Assembly (NCBI GenBank): GCA_019155185.1
Contig: CM032797.1
Coordinates: 9,348,881-9,412,880, forward strand
Length of the DNA: 64,000 nucleotides
Direction: 5' to 3'
Source: Beaufortia kweichowensis
Lineage: Eukaryota; Chordata; Actinopteri; Cypriniformes; Gastromyzontidae
In this document: positions 11,529 through 24,720 of the stretch, one piece after another
Numbering within the stretch: position 1 is the first letter of the stretch
Layout: each line of letters starts with the position of its first letter
Notes under the pieces: generated by a model
What the model saw: only the letters and a program-made list of their open reading frames with translations
Told to the model about the DNA's origin: nothing
The model's database searches: none
Position numbers and translations under genes: made by a program

Positions 11529-13375
11529 ACACGAGTTTAATCAAAACAAGAACTCCTTCCCGCAACAAGGTGCCAATTTTCCAGGGGGAAAACGAGCTCC
11601 GTAATACCTAAAACGAAGAAAAGCTAATAATGGAAGTGGTTTTAATGGACGATAATTTTTTAACGTGTGCAAAATCGAGAGGAAAATCACACAGTGTTGT
11701 GTGAGAGCCATTCGTATCATTTGCTTGACTTGAAAGGAAAAGGTTCCGTTATGTGCATGTGCCATGAGGTGTGCGTATGTGTGTGTGTCTGTTAGGTTTG
11801 TGCGTTTGAATGTGTGTACGTGTGTTACTTGGGGCAGATTTCACCAGCGAATGAAGAAAGAGAGCGACAGGGGGAGCACTGTGCCGGGTAATGCCTTATA
11901 GGTTGAAAGAGGGGGCAGACCCATCTGTATGATGTGATCTATAGAGACTGTACCATAGAAATCAATGTAGAACATCACTGAATGGAGAATGTACGGAATT
12001 GACTTCCGCAAAAGGGAAAAAATATGTTGCACTAAAAAAAGAAAATGAAATACAAAAGAAAATGAACTCACAAAAAACTCAACAATACTTGATTCCATGA
12101 GTCAGTTTTAACCTAGATATCTCTCATTGTTTAGTGTAAGAAAATAAAGGTGTTTTGTATTTATTACTGTGTGAGTGAATGAATGGGCCTATTTTTAAAA
12201 GCGGTTTTATGCCGTTAAAAGGAAGCCCGACTGCGATTCTTACGCGCAGTTTGAGGTTCTGTTACATCTGTAAATAACGTGTAAATATAGAGAAATATCG
12301 GAATGATTGACCAAATACTACCTTATTCACTATCTTATTCATGTTGTTTAGATATTTTAGATGTGCTTGTTTTGTTTTGCTTTTTCTTCTTTCTTTTCCT
12401 CCTCGAAATTATTTAACAAAGACACACCATGATACCCCTTTCAGAGGACATCTGTAATTATGATATTGTACAGAATTACAAAGGTAATTTCAATAATTCA
12501 CAAGAAAAGTATTTTCTCTGTGCTTAGAATGTGGTATTGTAGTGACTTTGTGCTTTATACATTATTGCTGATCATTTGGTTGGGTTTTCATTTCGTTTTA
12601 TTCCATTTTATGTTACAGATGATCGTGACACATTTGCCAGAGAATTAAAAATAAGTGACATTTTAGTAAATCAGGTTGGAATATAGATGTAGGATAACTG
12701 TGAAATAAACTTTAAACCTCACAAACTGAATATTAATTCACGAGCGTAACGTAAACAGCCACAAGTGGAGATGGCTTGTATTTTTTCTGAAGGGTGTCGA
12801 AGGGTGCTTTCATATTATGGTGTATGGATTCATAAACACACAACGTGTGCAAAAACTTCAGAAACCTTCTCGGAATGAGATGGTAGGATACTTTGCTTGT
12901 TGACATTATGATTGGATATTGGGGGTGTAATTCTCTGAAAAATATGTACATATGAAACATATGCTTGTATTAGTTTTATTGATTGAAGTGGAGCATCTGT
13001 TAAGAGAACGCTATTCATTTTGTAGCCAAAAATGTTTTTCACATTTCACATGCCTTGTTATTTCAATTTGGGAGTTTTTCTGTGTGCACAATTTCACGTT
13101 GAAAAATGGACAGTTTAAACTTTGTATCGTACTGGGCATGAATTTTTTCAAAAGAGTCGGTTGTATATATTTTTTCTCAATGAACAGCTGTAACAAAATT
13201 GTTTCATGGATATTTTCCTTGTCTTGTAAAATACATCAATTTCCTAGTGTTTTTTTCTTTTGCTCTGTATAGTAGTCTAAATTGTTTTGGAAACTGAAGC
13301 TTTTTTGAAGTACACAGAGCGATATAGGGTTTGGTATTTGAGGAACTGAATTTACATTTACAAAAAAATAATAAA
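11529..13375 (+). other. kmt2c: Probable kmt2c 3' UTR
   Basis: AT-rich sequence after the kmt2c stop, with no coding signal. Candidate poly(A) signals AATAAA occur at 12143-12148, 12704-12709 and 13370-13375; which is used cannot be decided here. A GT-rich run (about 11768-11825) lies near the start. Confidence 0.55.
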
Positions 13376-14867
13376 ATATTTTACATCATTAACTGATTTT
13401 TCCACTATTAATGTGTTGGTTTTTTGTAAGATTTCCACATTTTGCCATTTCTCCTACAATTTATTTTTTTTAAATGCACAAATGTATTACAATTAAATAC
13501 ACTGTGTGGTCATGTAGTCTGGTATAATAAATTGAACTGTGTGGCATCATTATGACTACATTTAAAGAAAGTTTGAATTTATGCAAAATGCAAATTAGAC
13601 CAGAAGTCAAGAAGTTGTTTTTTAGCCAAGCGATTTGTAGTCAGTTGATCCATTGTTCATGATAACCTATCAATTTATCTAAGCTTCTAACCCCAGGCAT
13701 TCTATTTACACCAGGTTTTCTCAACAATTACATCTTGAGAGCTGATTGGTTTGAAACAATGCATTTACCACAGATGAGACAAAAGTAAAACTGTTGCCAG
13801 ACATAAGATATGCCAACTACTGTAAAAACCACAGAAGTAATTCAGCCTTAAAGTTTGCCATCTGCTCATCATCCAAACACAAATCACTTTTTATACATCT
13901 GCAGCTTTGGCTCTATACCAACAAACCTAAAAAAGTGGAGAAGGTAAGAACTTAAAACACAAAATGACATGAAAGTGAATCAGCAGAACTATAGCAAAAA
14001 GAAGAAAGACACAAAAGAGTGTTCTTTATGTAAACACTTTTAGCAATTCATTTTTGTTTAATGCTTTTCTAAAATAGCACAAATACTCTCCAGATGTCTA
14101 TCAAAGAGACATTTACTCTGACAGAGCCTCACATGGTCACAGTATGGATCATTAACAAAACGGCGCCGCCTACTGGTATAAAATAAAATTATTTCAATGA
14201 AACAACTTGTAACATAGATCCGGGGTTTCCAACACTGTTCCTGGAGGAACAAAAACTGTTTTGGATCTGTAACTTATTTAAATTCAATATGTACATTTTA
14301 TATTGTATGAACTACACAGAAATGAAATCCACCTTACACTGTATTATCCTCCATGTGCGTGTAGTTGTCCAATAGCGCCCTCTAGGAACTATGTTACAGT
14401 ATGTTAGTCTGCTAGTGGCTTTCCAGGCAAATGTTAATGTTATTTATAAAAATACCTAATATAAAAAATGCAAAAATTAAAAATTATTTGGATTGTGCAT
14501 TTTCATGTGTTGTACTTGGTGTCTTTTCTGACATTATACAATGACCTAGTCATTATATACAGTAGCTCACATTTAAGACTAAATCCTGAGATCCTTTGCC
14601 TGAGATCCATTCTGCATTTCCATTAACTGAAGATGTGAGGTGAGACATTGAGTCTCCATGTCTGAGTGCATTAAACGATGATTAATGATGAGTCAGAATG
14701 GTTGTTTATTTGTGCAATATTAGCAAAGATTTTCTTTCTTTTTTTTTTCTCATTTTTTTCTTTATGTCGGTCTGACTGTTTTGTTATATTGATGTGGGGG
14801 GGGGGTGCTGTGATGGAAGCAAAACGTCATAAAAATACGCATTGTAAAAGTCATTGTAAAAAAAATG
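13376..14867. other. Intergenic sequence between kmt2c and prkag2
   Basis: No gene, RNA or clear promoter recognised. It contains short homopolymers, including a T-rich run near 14730-14760 and a G run near 14797. The kmt2c stop and prkag2 start codon are about 4 kb apart in tandem. Confidence 0.5.
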
Positions 14868-15035
14868 TTGCATTAAAATTCAACTTAGCTTAACAAGTCT
14901 TTTCAACTGTTTTTGCATTTCAACTCATTTCAAGTAATTCATCACAAATATGTGATGAGTTGAAATGACTTAAAATGTGTGGAAATAATGTAAAAACAGT
15001 TGAAGTGGCTTGTAAAACTAAATTGATTTGACCTG
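14868..15035. repeat. Foldback (MITE-like) element upstream of prkag2
   Basis: Imperfect inverted repeat. The left arm (about 14872-14945: acaagtc, ttcaactgtttttgca, tcaactcatttcaag, aattcatcac) is complementary to the right arm (gtgatgagttgaaatgactt, aaaaacagttgaag, ggcttgt, to 15013 and weakly to about 15033). It sits about 0.2-0.5 kb upstream of the prkag2 leader. No transposase is present, so it would be non-autonomous. Outer ends are approximate. Confidence 0.6.
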
Positions 15036-15179
15036 AAAGTTTAAAGCTAGCTGGACGGGTGGATAGACTGGCTGGCCACAATCCAAAGGGAGTGATAAGT
15101 GAATTGTTATTGGAATGCCCTCAGCTGGCACTGATGTTGCTAGCGCCTGTTTTATGCAGCTTTAAACTTCCTGCCAAAC

Positions 15180-15521
15180 AAGATTCAGACCGAGATAAAT
15201 ACAGCTCATTTCTGATTTACAGTTCGCTTTAACGCGACTTTAACTCGCACTTCGCTATGCAAGAGAGGGGTGTGCGTCTGTCTCCGGACGGATAGCCCGA
15301 TGAAGAAGGTGGTCAGTGCGGGAATCGAACCAGTAACACAGACTTCGTCGAGTTGAATGCGGATGTCATCCACGGCGCAGTGAGACTGATAAGGAACTGG
15401 AACCTCGGGGTGCCTATTTTCAGCCGCGCTTCTGCAAATGTCCAACATTTAATCCGTACGGAAGAGCGAGAATAACGCGTGTGTTTTCCCCCATATTGAG
15501 ATATTTTTGTCGGCATTCAAA
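15180..15521 (+). promoter_or_regulatory. prkag2: Probable prkag2 long-form leader/promoter with several small uORFs
   Basis: CpG-richer stretch immediately upstream of the long-form ATG. It contains four short upstream ORFs, each with its own stop: 15257-15295, 15300-15356, 15357-15383 (its ATG directly follows the previous TGA) and 15438-15452. The transcription start is unknown, so how many are in the mRNA is inference. The main ATG at 15522 has a favourable Kozak context (A at -3, G at +4). Confidence 0.5.
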
Positions 15522-18500
15522 ATGGGAAGCACGGTGATGGACTCGAAGAAAAAGGACTTTACAAAGAAATCCTCGAAGAAAAAGCGATCTCTGCGATTAA
15601 ACATGCCAGTGAGTTTCTTCTCGTTGTGTGTTTGGCAACTTTACTGCATTCATTGACATGTGATGCGGAACGCTGCGTAGGCGCGCTGTAACGTTTTGAT
15701 GCTGTATTTTAAGTAACCATTGTCAGGTTGTCTCCGTTTTAAAAACATTTTATGCTTTAATGTTACATTTTATAAAGTCTGTCTTACATTTTGGAACGAT
15801 AAATTTTCATAATGTTGTTAACGTTGTTATAAATATTTACGAGTGTTGCAAACTACACAGCATAAAGTTACTGCAACTTATTTTATTATTCACGTTAAAA
15901 ATGGGCGTGCTATTCGTACTGTTCGTTTTCACACAATCAAAGTACAAAGTCTAAACGTTTAGTTTAATAGGCTATGAAACATCAGTGTTATAAAATATAA
16001 AATCTTTTCTGCTAGAGCAATTCAGAACTATCAAAACATGTGTTAAACCCTCCCCCGCCCCGACGCGCACGCCTGTCGCAAATATGAAAGCACACGTCTG
16101 AAAGCTTTCCTTGAACAGGCCTAACGCATAATAAGACAACACGAAAATACACAGAGTACGCGTCAGTATATCGTGATTTTAGCAATCGCTGATTTGAGCA
16201 TAAATGTACGTTTTTTACGATGTAAAAAGCTTGAAGTGCTATTGCTGCTGCATGAGGCAGCGTGTTTACAGAGAGAGGAGAAGAGGAAGTGAGGCAAACA
16301 GCTGTAAGAGAGCGCGTTCAGCTCAGCCCCGAGTGACTCATCATAGCCTTACCTCGATCAGAGCCTTTCTGTCCTTCAGCCTGTCTAAATAACAACATGA
16401 AGGCCATTGAGTGAGTATGTTATTGCTTTATAGGAAGCTATTCATGGTCATCTACTCAAAACACAGATACAGGAACATTTCTGTCGTCCTTCAGACTGAC
16501 AGGGCAGTCTAATAATCTCTTCCTCATAGGTATCATGTAGTTTTACTATTAATGGAGTAGCTTCAAAAGTGTTAATTCTGTACAATACTATGGTCTTAAA
16601 CGGTACAAACAGGTTTGTTTTATTATGTTAGACGACTTGCATTGTTTTCATACCCTGCCGGACATACACAAACACTGTTGAAAAGATAAGAACAGCTGTA
16701 AAACAGCTTTATTAGTCTTTTTTACTAGTGTAGTTACTGCTTAAAAATCTTCTTAGTTAAATTTTGACCATTTCAGTATGTTTGTTTGGACTTATAGTGA
16801 TATAGTAAATAAAAAATTATGTTAATGGCCAACCAGTAAAGTAGATCCTAATCTGTGTTGTAATCAGCACAGTGTGTCCCTGAGACATCGGACAGTCTAC
16901 AAAAAAGGTCTACAAAAAACATTTTTATTAGATAAGCCTTATATAATCTTGGTTCTGAATCAGTCACATCACCTTTTTAATGTTTCATCTCAGTTCTATC
17001 ACTGATATCAACTCAGTGACATTATTTGCAGAGATAAAAGGGTTTTGTCTTTACTGATTCTCTTTAAAGCTCAAAGGGAAGAGCTTATCCTGTGATGTAC
17101 TTTACCTGCTGATTGGTCTTTTTCTCAGGAGATCAGGACCTCTGCTGTCCTTTAGCTTAACATGAAGTTTAACCATTATTGCATGAAACCATAAACTCAA
17201 CGTGTCTCATACTTAACCACAGCACTCGTGTTTATTGCACCCTGTGCATCTGAACAACGAGCATATAAATCAGGACACGACATTTCACTTTCAGTGCGAC
17301 TGTATTTCTCATGAGAAAAACACATAATTTACTGGTGATATAATACCATCTTGTTTGGGACCATATGTGAATTTGTGGTCAACTGAGCAAAGTTCTTCTT
17401 TTGGTGGCTTCCAAAGAAGATATGGGTTACCACATGACAACCTAATTTAGGAACAATATAAAAACATCTCAGGGATCTTCATGCTTTGTGCCACACTCAT
17501 TTGAACTGGATTGGGAGGAATAAAGCTATAGGGTTGTCTAGTGTAATCTGTTCTTGTCCGTCTAGTATCTCCTAGTTAGTTGTTTTTCCCTAGTTTACTA
17601 TATTTTCATTTTGTTGGTGTAAGATGAGGTTTTTGTTTATTCCCTGGCCTGTAAAGGTATATTCATCTCTGTCTTTATGAGAGGTGTGTCCTTGCTTCAC
17701 TTATAAAGGAGTCTCTGTTCAAATTCTACAGTTCTGGAGGGGGTTGTAAATGGAATCTAATGCACTGACCTCGATACAAAATCATAAAACCTATGGCACC
17801 ACAATAAATGGACTAATAAGTGACTCATAACTTGATTTCCATGTATATGACTCTTAAAACACAGTCTTTTATTTTGTATTTTTGTATCATCAGTGGCTTT
17901 TTCATGACATCATCACTTTTTCTGACACTGTAGAGTAGAGTGATTATATATCTGTTCATATCTTATTTTGTGTTGACAGCTTTAATAATCTAAAAGGATT
18001 ATCAATGCATACAAATAATACAAGTCATTTGACAGCATGGGACTCCATATACGAAAGTCAAACTTAGTTGCTGTAGCAACACAAAGTGCAAATCTGAAAT
18101 TAATGAGTAATTGTGTATAATTTTCTTCAAAGCATCAATGCATATTCTTTTTTGTATAAAAATCAGTTATTGAGCACGTATAAAATGTATATTTAAAACT
18201 CTCTCCTAAATTCACAATGGTAAGTTTATTTTTAGTGATTTATAAATTGAGCTCTCGGGTTTGATTTCATAAGAAATTTGATGTAATTTAATATCAACCT
18301 ACCTAAAAATAAGTACATCAAGTAAAAAAGGTATGTATTGCATCTCTTATTACAGGTAGATGTTACAGTATGGACAATCAGCAATCCTTTATATAAGACA
18401 GCTGGATCTATCAATCATGTTGTACAGAAGCAGCATGTATTGTGATCTGATATTGAGTTAGCATTAAAAACATTAGGCATGTAAATGCTTTCATGTGCTT

Positions 18501-21500
18501 TCATTTAAAGAAGATTGCTAACTGGCTTCACTTGGCAAGCCAGTTGTGGCGTGCCTGAGGTAAACAAAGGGTGTAGTTCAAAAATGAACTAACTGCTAAG
18601 TCAAGGCTATTACAGCTGAAATCATTTAGTTTCTCATTTGTGTAAATGCAAAATTAAATCTGATTGGCCTACTAAATACAAATGGAGCGTTCTGGAAACT
18701 TGTTTGGAAAAAAGACATTATTTCTGATATTCTGTTAATTTGCACTAATGGCACATAAACCTTTAAAAGACTGTAATTCAAGTTGTGAGTAGTTGTTCAT
18801 GCTGTTACTAACTGTGGTGTTCTGTCTTTAATCGCAGGATTTGAGTACATTTGCATCCTCTTTTATGGATGGAGAGACGGACAGATCAGATAAATATGAG
18901 ATGCGAAAGGTAAAGTACACAAAATTGTCTTTCACTGTGCACAGTGCACTGTTATATTAGGATCATATTTCCCTAATCGGCTTACAGAATAATGTGAATA
19001 CTAATACTAAAACAATGTAGTCTGTATATACAGAGTAATGCTGTTACAGCAGTGTCGGATAGCATAATGTGCTGTGAGAAAACATAAAGGATGCAGAGTT
19101 TAAGCGCTAGGTCTAAACATAAAAAAATAATTCAAAAGGAAATTAAATGAACAATGAACAGACAAGACAACAAACATTGCAAGCTATAAAACAGCAACAA
19201 CAAACGCAGAATAACTTACAAGAAACACTGACGTATGTATACACAGACTAAAATACCGGAAAAAACACAATTAGGACAAATCTACAAAAATTTGATAAAA
19301 ATTACAACAGAAACAAAACCAGAATACAAAATATTTTAAGTTGACAACGTAGACCAAGATCTGAAATTTTGTGCAATTTAGAAAATGTATCACATATTGA
19401 GTATTTCTATCCTAAACTTAAGAGAGATCCATAAATGAGAATTAATATTTTAATCATGTTTTTTAAAGGTTTATGTTTATATTCATATCATTATTGGAAT
19501 CCAGTTGTCCAGGGAAACTACAAACTGGTTTTATGGTGTAACTTTTCATGTATCTGCCCTTAATACTTGGTATGTGAAGTTTAATGGAGTTCTGGGAGGA
19601 TTGGTGAATCTGATCTGTTCAAACATGCTCTTGAGCAATGAAGACACAGTCTGTTGAGGAAGAAAAGAGTGGGTGTGTTTCTATATTGGTTTTGTTGCTG
19701 GGTTTGGCTTATTAAAAACTAATGGGATAGGTCGAACGTTGAGCAAACCTACTCATGAATAAATAGCAAGGCGACCTTGCACATGTTGTTCTGAAAGTTT
19801 CTGACTCAATCTTTCAGTGCTTTCTTTATGGCAATAAATGATAATCGTGCGGATTAAGGGGCAATTACATGGCAAGAAACCTAGACTGGCCAGGATTTTA
19901 ATTACATTAATGGGAATATTAGTTAACTGATGTCATATGTTACTGTCCCAGAGCTGCACAGTAGTTGTGCGTCATTACTGACATTATTGATCCTCTACAT
20001 GTCAACTAACTTCAACTACTTACGGCTTTCACATTTATTTATTTTGTTGCTATCGTAAAATATTACAAAGAGTCAAAAATTGTTGTACCCTGCCATATAT
20101 ATAAATCAGCTTCCGAACAAACATATCCTGCCTTGTTCTAGCAACACAACTGATCTCATCCACTCACAGCTAAGCTTGGAGGAGACGCCTCCCCTACCCC
20201 TTGTAATCAAAAGCCAAACAAAACTAAGCCAATGAAAATAGTCTGTAAAAAACAACAGCATACTAAATGCCATGGACACATTAGCAAATCAACAATCCAA
20301 GTGTTTGCCAAAGAGTTGAAGGTCAATATTTTTTAGACTCACTGCTGGCTTACCCTTTACAACTGCTTGTCTATTGTGCTCAGAATTATGAGAAAATGTA
20401 TGTCAATCTCAGGCGTAGATTTGAGTTGTGTACACAGGTTAGACTGACTGGTTACAGAAATGATCCATGTCCAGCCACACAAAACAAAATAAAGTTACAG
20501 TGGAAGAAAATGACTCACACTGTGAAACTTGTTTTTGGTCATAGCACCCACCCAAACTTAAAATATTATACTGTTAAAAATTCTTCACTTCCTTACATTT
20601 TTAAGTCGAATCAGCTTGGCTTTACAAGTCATTTAATCTGTTTTTACATTCTCAAATCAAATCAAATAACTTATATTATAAGTTAAAGCAAATCATCACT
20701 GGCCAAAATTTAAAACAGTAAGTTAAAAAGATTTGTAAAGCTTTGTAAAGTTGATCTGTACATGAATTAGCCAAACTCATTTATTTTGTTTTACATTACA
20801 ATATATACTATCACACCACCCAGCCCTATTTTTATGAACCATGATTTAAAGTTACTGCACAGTTAATAAAAACTCATATCTCTTCTGAATGCTTGTTTAA
20901 AACACTTCCCCATCAGTGTTGTGCAATGTTTTGGCTTTGTCTCCCTTTTTTAGTATGCTGATATAGTGACATTCTTATCCTGTTTTATAGCTATTCATCA
21001 CTGCTTCATCTTTTTATTTGACATTGCAAAGATTCTGCACTTATTATTAGGTCACTTAGTTGCAACTAATGGCCAGATGGGGTCAGAGGCCCAGCAGATC
21101 TTTTGTATCGGGCTGGAAATATGATAGCTTGGTGCTAAGAATTTAGCTGTCTGTTGTTTGCTGTAAAATTTAATCTATCTAAGATCCTTCAACATCTCTA
21201 AAATTATAAAATCTCTACTTTTGGTGTTAGGAGGACAGAAGTGGTTCACCCAGCCCTATAAAAAGCTCATGTGTGAGGTCTTCAGTCAGCCAGCCATGTA
21301 CCCCAGCTGCATCCACATTTCCCAGGATCAGTCCAAGCTCCCCCAGAACCATCTTCCTCCGTCCACCATCTTCTTACCAGGACTCACCTCCCAAATCTCC
21401 CCGCCGGCTCAGTTTCAGTGGTATCTTCCGCTCCTCGTCCAGCTCGGCTCCTGCCAGCATTAAGCTCTTCTCCAGATCTAGAAAAGGTGAGACTATGTCT

Positions 21501-24500
21501 ATTTATTAAACATAAATTTCGCAATTTAATTGAACCCTTATTTCTTCTTTTAAATTAATGAAAAGTGAGGTACATCTAAGCTTGGTGTTTAATGAGGTGT
21601 TTAATGGTTAATGAAATGTATTGTCTTGGTTTTAATTTTCTTTAATTTGTTGTTGAACTAATGAAATTAGCTGTACTAAGAACATACTGCCAATATGAGA
21701 TTAATTATAAAGGCATTTAATTAATTTGTAAAGACATTTTTCTTGTTAAAAGTTAAAAGTTCAAATGTTTTCTTCTCTGGTTTGACATGTTTAATTAATA
21801 AACGAAAGTTGGGGAGCAGTGAATATTGCTGTTGGTTTATACTGGTTTGTTAAACTAGACAATAGGTCCTATCCTATCCTTTGGTACTTGCCTTTGGTTG
21901 TCATTGTTGGCTGTTATGACAAATGGGATAAGAGCATTTGCAAATATGGAGTATATTCCTATAGCACATAGCTAGATGAACAGGTATTTTACATCAATAC
22001 ACATACAGTAATACAAATCTACAAATATTATTTTTTATTATATTTTATTAATATTTCTTTATTAAACACGATATGTCTAGTTTATCTTTATTTTTAAGAT
22101 TTGGTTTTAGACTCATGCTATAATTAATACAGCACTTGATACAAAAACCCAAACCAGCTTGATAAAAATGCACACAGCAACTTCCTTTGTTTGTCAGTTT
22201 TTCCCTATATACTGACCTCAGACCTGTTTTGAATCTTTTCACATATTAAATTGCTTTTAGGAAGCTGGTCGTACATCAGTACACAAGAGGAACTTTAAAA
22301 ACTGAGTTTGACTTCCTGTTGACTCAATCTCAAAACAGCAGAACAGGAAGTGGTTTGATCACAATTTGAGGTTTCTAAGCCTTTGATTTTTTAGATGACT
22401 TAAAGCCATTAGCATGCTATTAAGTCTAATTGTGCAGATCTAATGTGTCCCATTAGCTTATTTTTAAGATAATGAGCACAGACATGAGTCCACATCGTTG
22501 TTTCTCAAGATGTAACATTGAATCATTTGGGACGTTGTTATAGGGTTTATGTTTGGTTAGTCTCCATCTCACAGTCTGACCACTGACTGGTGAATGTCTG
22601 AAACAGAAATTCCAGCTGATTCTCCTATGATTCTTTCTTATAGTATCCTGGGGTTTTATTAAACAAATCTGATTCTTTTCTTCAAGCAACATGGTGGAGA
22701 ATGTGTTCACTTAAAAACTAGCCATGAGTCATTCTACCCTGATAGCATGAGGAGGTCTGTTTGAGTCTCGATGAGATGAATATTCCAGAGTTTTAGCCAA
22801 CGGGTAAAAGCTGGGAAAACTGAGTGCCTGCTACTGTGCTCCCTACCAAACCAAAATGAATACACCTAAACACCTGGGCCATAGCCATGTTTCCAGATCT
22901 TTCTCCAATAAGAATACACTTTTGAAACTTCAACTTCTGTTAACTCAGTTTTCCAAAAGGTAGCAGGAGGCGGCTCTCTCCAATGACAAAAAGCTTTTAA
23001 ATGGCAAAGAGCTGTTTTTATAAAGCACAGAGCTGATCTGATCGAGCTCACAGACATCATTGTGCTGGCATATTAATACTTTATGAATAAGTGTCTTTGT
23101 GAACTGCATTTGAATGATATGAAACCTGAGAAGCTACATGCACGATTCTGATAACCTATTTCTAGCCGTTTGACCGACAGTGCTTCTGCTGAATAAATTC
23201 ATGCATATAATATTCATGTGCTTGATAATGAAGAGAAAACATCGTGGCCTGCAGTGCACTTACTTTTGAGGTCAACTGATATGGCCTTCAGATGATGTAG
23301 TAATCCCCTTCATATCCCACCAGGAGGTGCTGTGAGTTAACCGATCATCTTCATATAACGTTTTAAAAAGGTCTGGTTGTGAGAAATACTGTATAAACAT
23401 TTGCGTTCATTGCTTTTTGCTTATAAAACAGAGCTTTTGCGGGTTTGAATAAACTCAGGTGTGTTATTCTGAGAATATTCTGAGACTAACATTGATCTCA
23501 TGGACTGAAAGGATCTATTTTGTTTGTCTATTGAATTTTTTTACTAACACTTCATCCCGCTGTGTAATTTTGGGCAGATATAAAGATCTTTACTCCAGGT
23601 ACTTTGTACTGGATTGATCCACTTGTTTTGCTATGTTGTAAACACCAGGAGTAAGCCCAGATGAGATGCAGGCTCAGAGACACAGAGCTCTTAGCATCAG
23701 CACTTTTAAAGGTCACTGCCCTTGAGTTTCTATATTGTTTACCGGGATGGAAAATAAGAGAGAGGTACTGAACAAACAGGATTTCTAGCTGCAGAAATGA
23801 CAATAATGACTATATGAAAGAATCAATATATTTATAGAATCAAGATTCTAGCAGTAATGTTCTTCAAAATTCACATCGGATACTTTAATGCCATCTACTA
23901 AAGAAGATATCTACCACCATCTGCTAAAGGTGCTAATCACTAATCAATAAAGACTGATATTCTCTGAGCTAGTGCATCTATACAGAGTCTTGTACGCATT
24001 AAGTAGCTGAAGTGACTGCACATGTTGGGCATATACATGAAAATACTCTATCCAAACTAAATAAAAAAATACATTTTAGGTATTTTTAAAAATAACGATA
24101 ACATTTTTTAACATTTTTTTAGTTTTGTTTATTGCTATGAACATTTGTCAAATAATTATTCTTAAATCTTAGACCGTTCCATCAAACATGTAGTTAGTCA
24201 TGATTAGATATGAAATATTAAAGTAAATAGTGAAATAACAATGTTCAACCTGTGGAATGGTTAACAGGTTTTAGAAAACAAAATAATTAAGTTGGTTGAA
24301 AATATGTTATTTATTGTGATTTTAGCCACCTGTCTTCCTCCATTCAAGTAGATAGACTTAGTCTTGGATGACTAAAATAGTGTTGCAGACATGGCCGCCA
24401 AGTGCACCCACTTTGAAATAAACATATATGCATATATAAAATGTTCCCCTTTCTATTTTCTAGAGTAACAAAGTGAAATAATGTCGAAATGTTTAAGGGC

Positions 24501-24667
24501 TGTGATGTGTAGGACTGACGGGTAGTGTTCCTGGTTTGTGTTGCCCGGTCTCCTTTTACAGCTTCCTGCCATGTATGCTATTTTAAAGAGACACACAGCT
24601 GCACCTGACAATTTCCTGCAGAGAGGGCAGGGCTGGAGACTGCACTCCAGTCTCAGCATAGAGAGCG

Positions 24668-24720
<53 letters not shown>

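Noticed and set aside
15300..15360. B-box-like gggaatcgaacc (minus strand) suggesting a tRNA
   Set aside because: The T-stem does not pair and no acceptor or anticodon arm is visible.
16397..16410. atgaaggccattga followed by gtgagt, possible alternative prkag2 first exon
   Set aside because: The phase (2) does not fit any later prkag2 exon and would stop at once.
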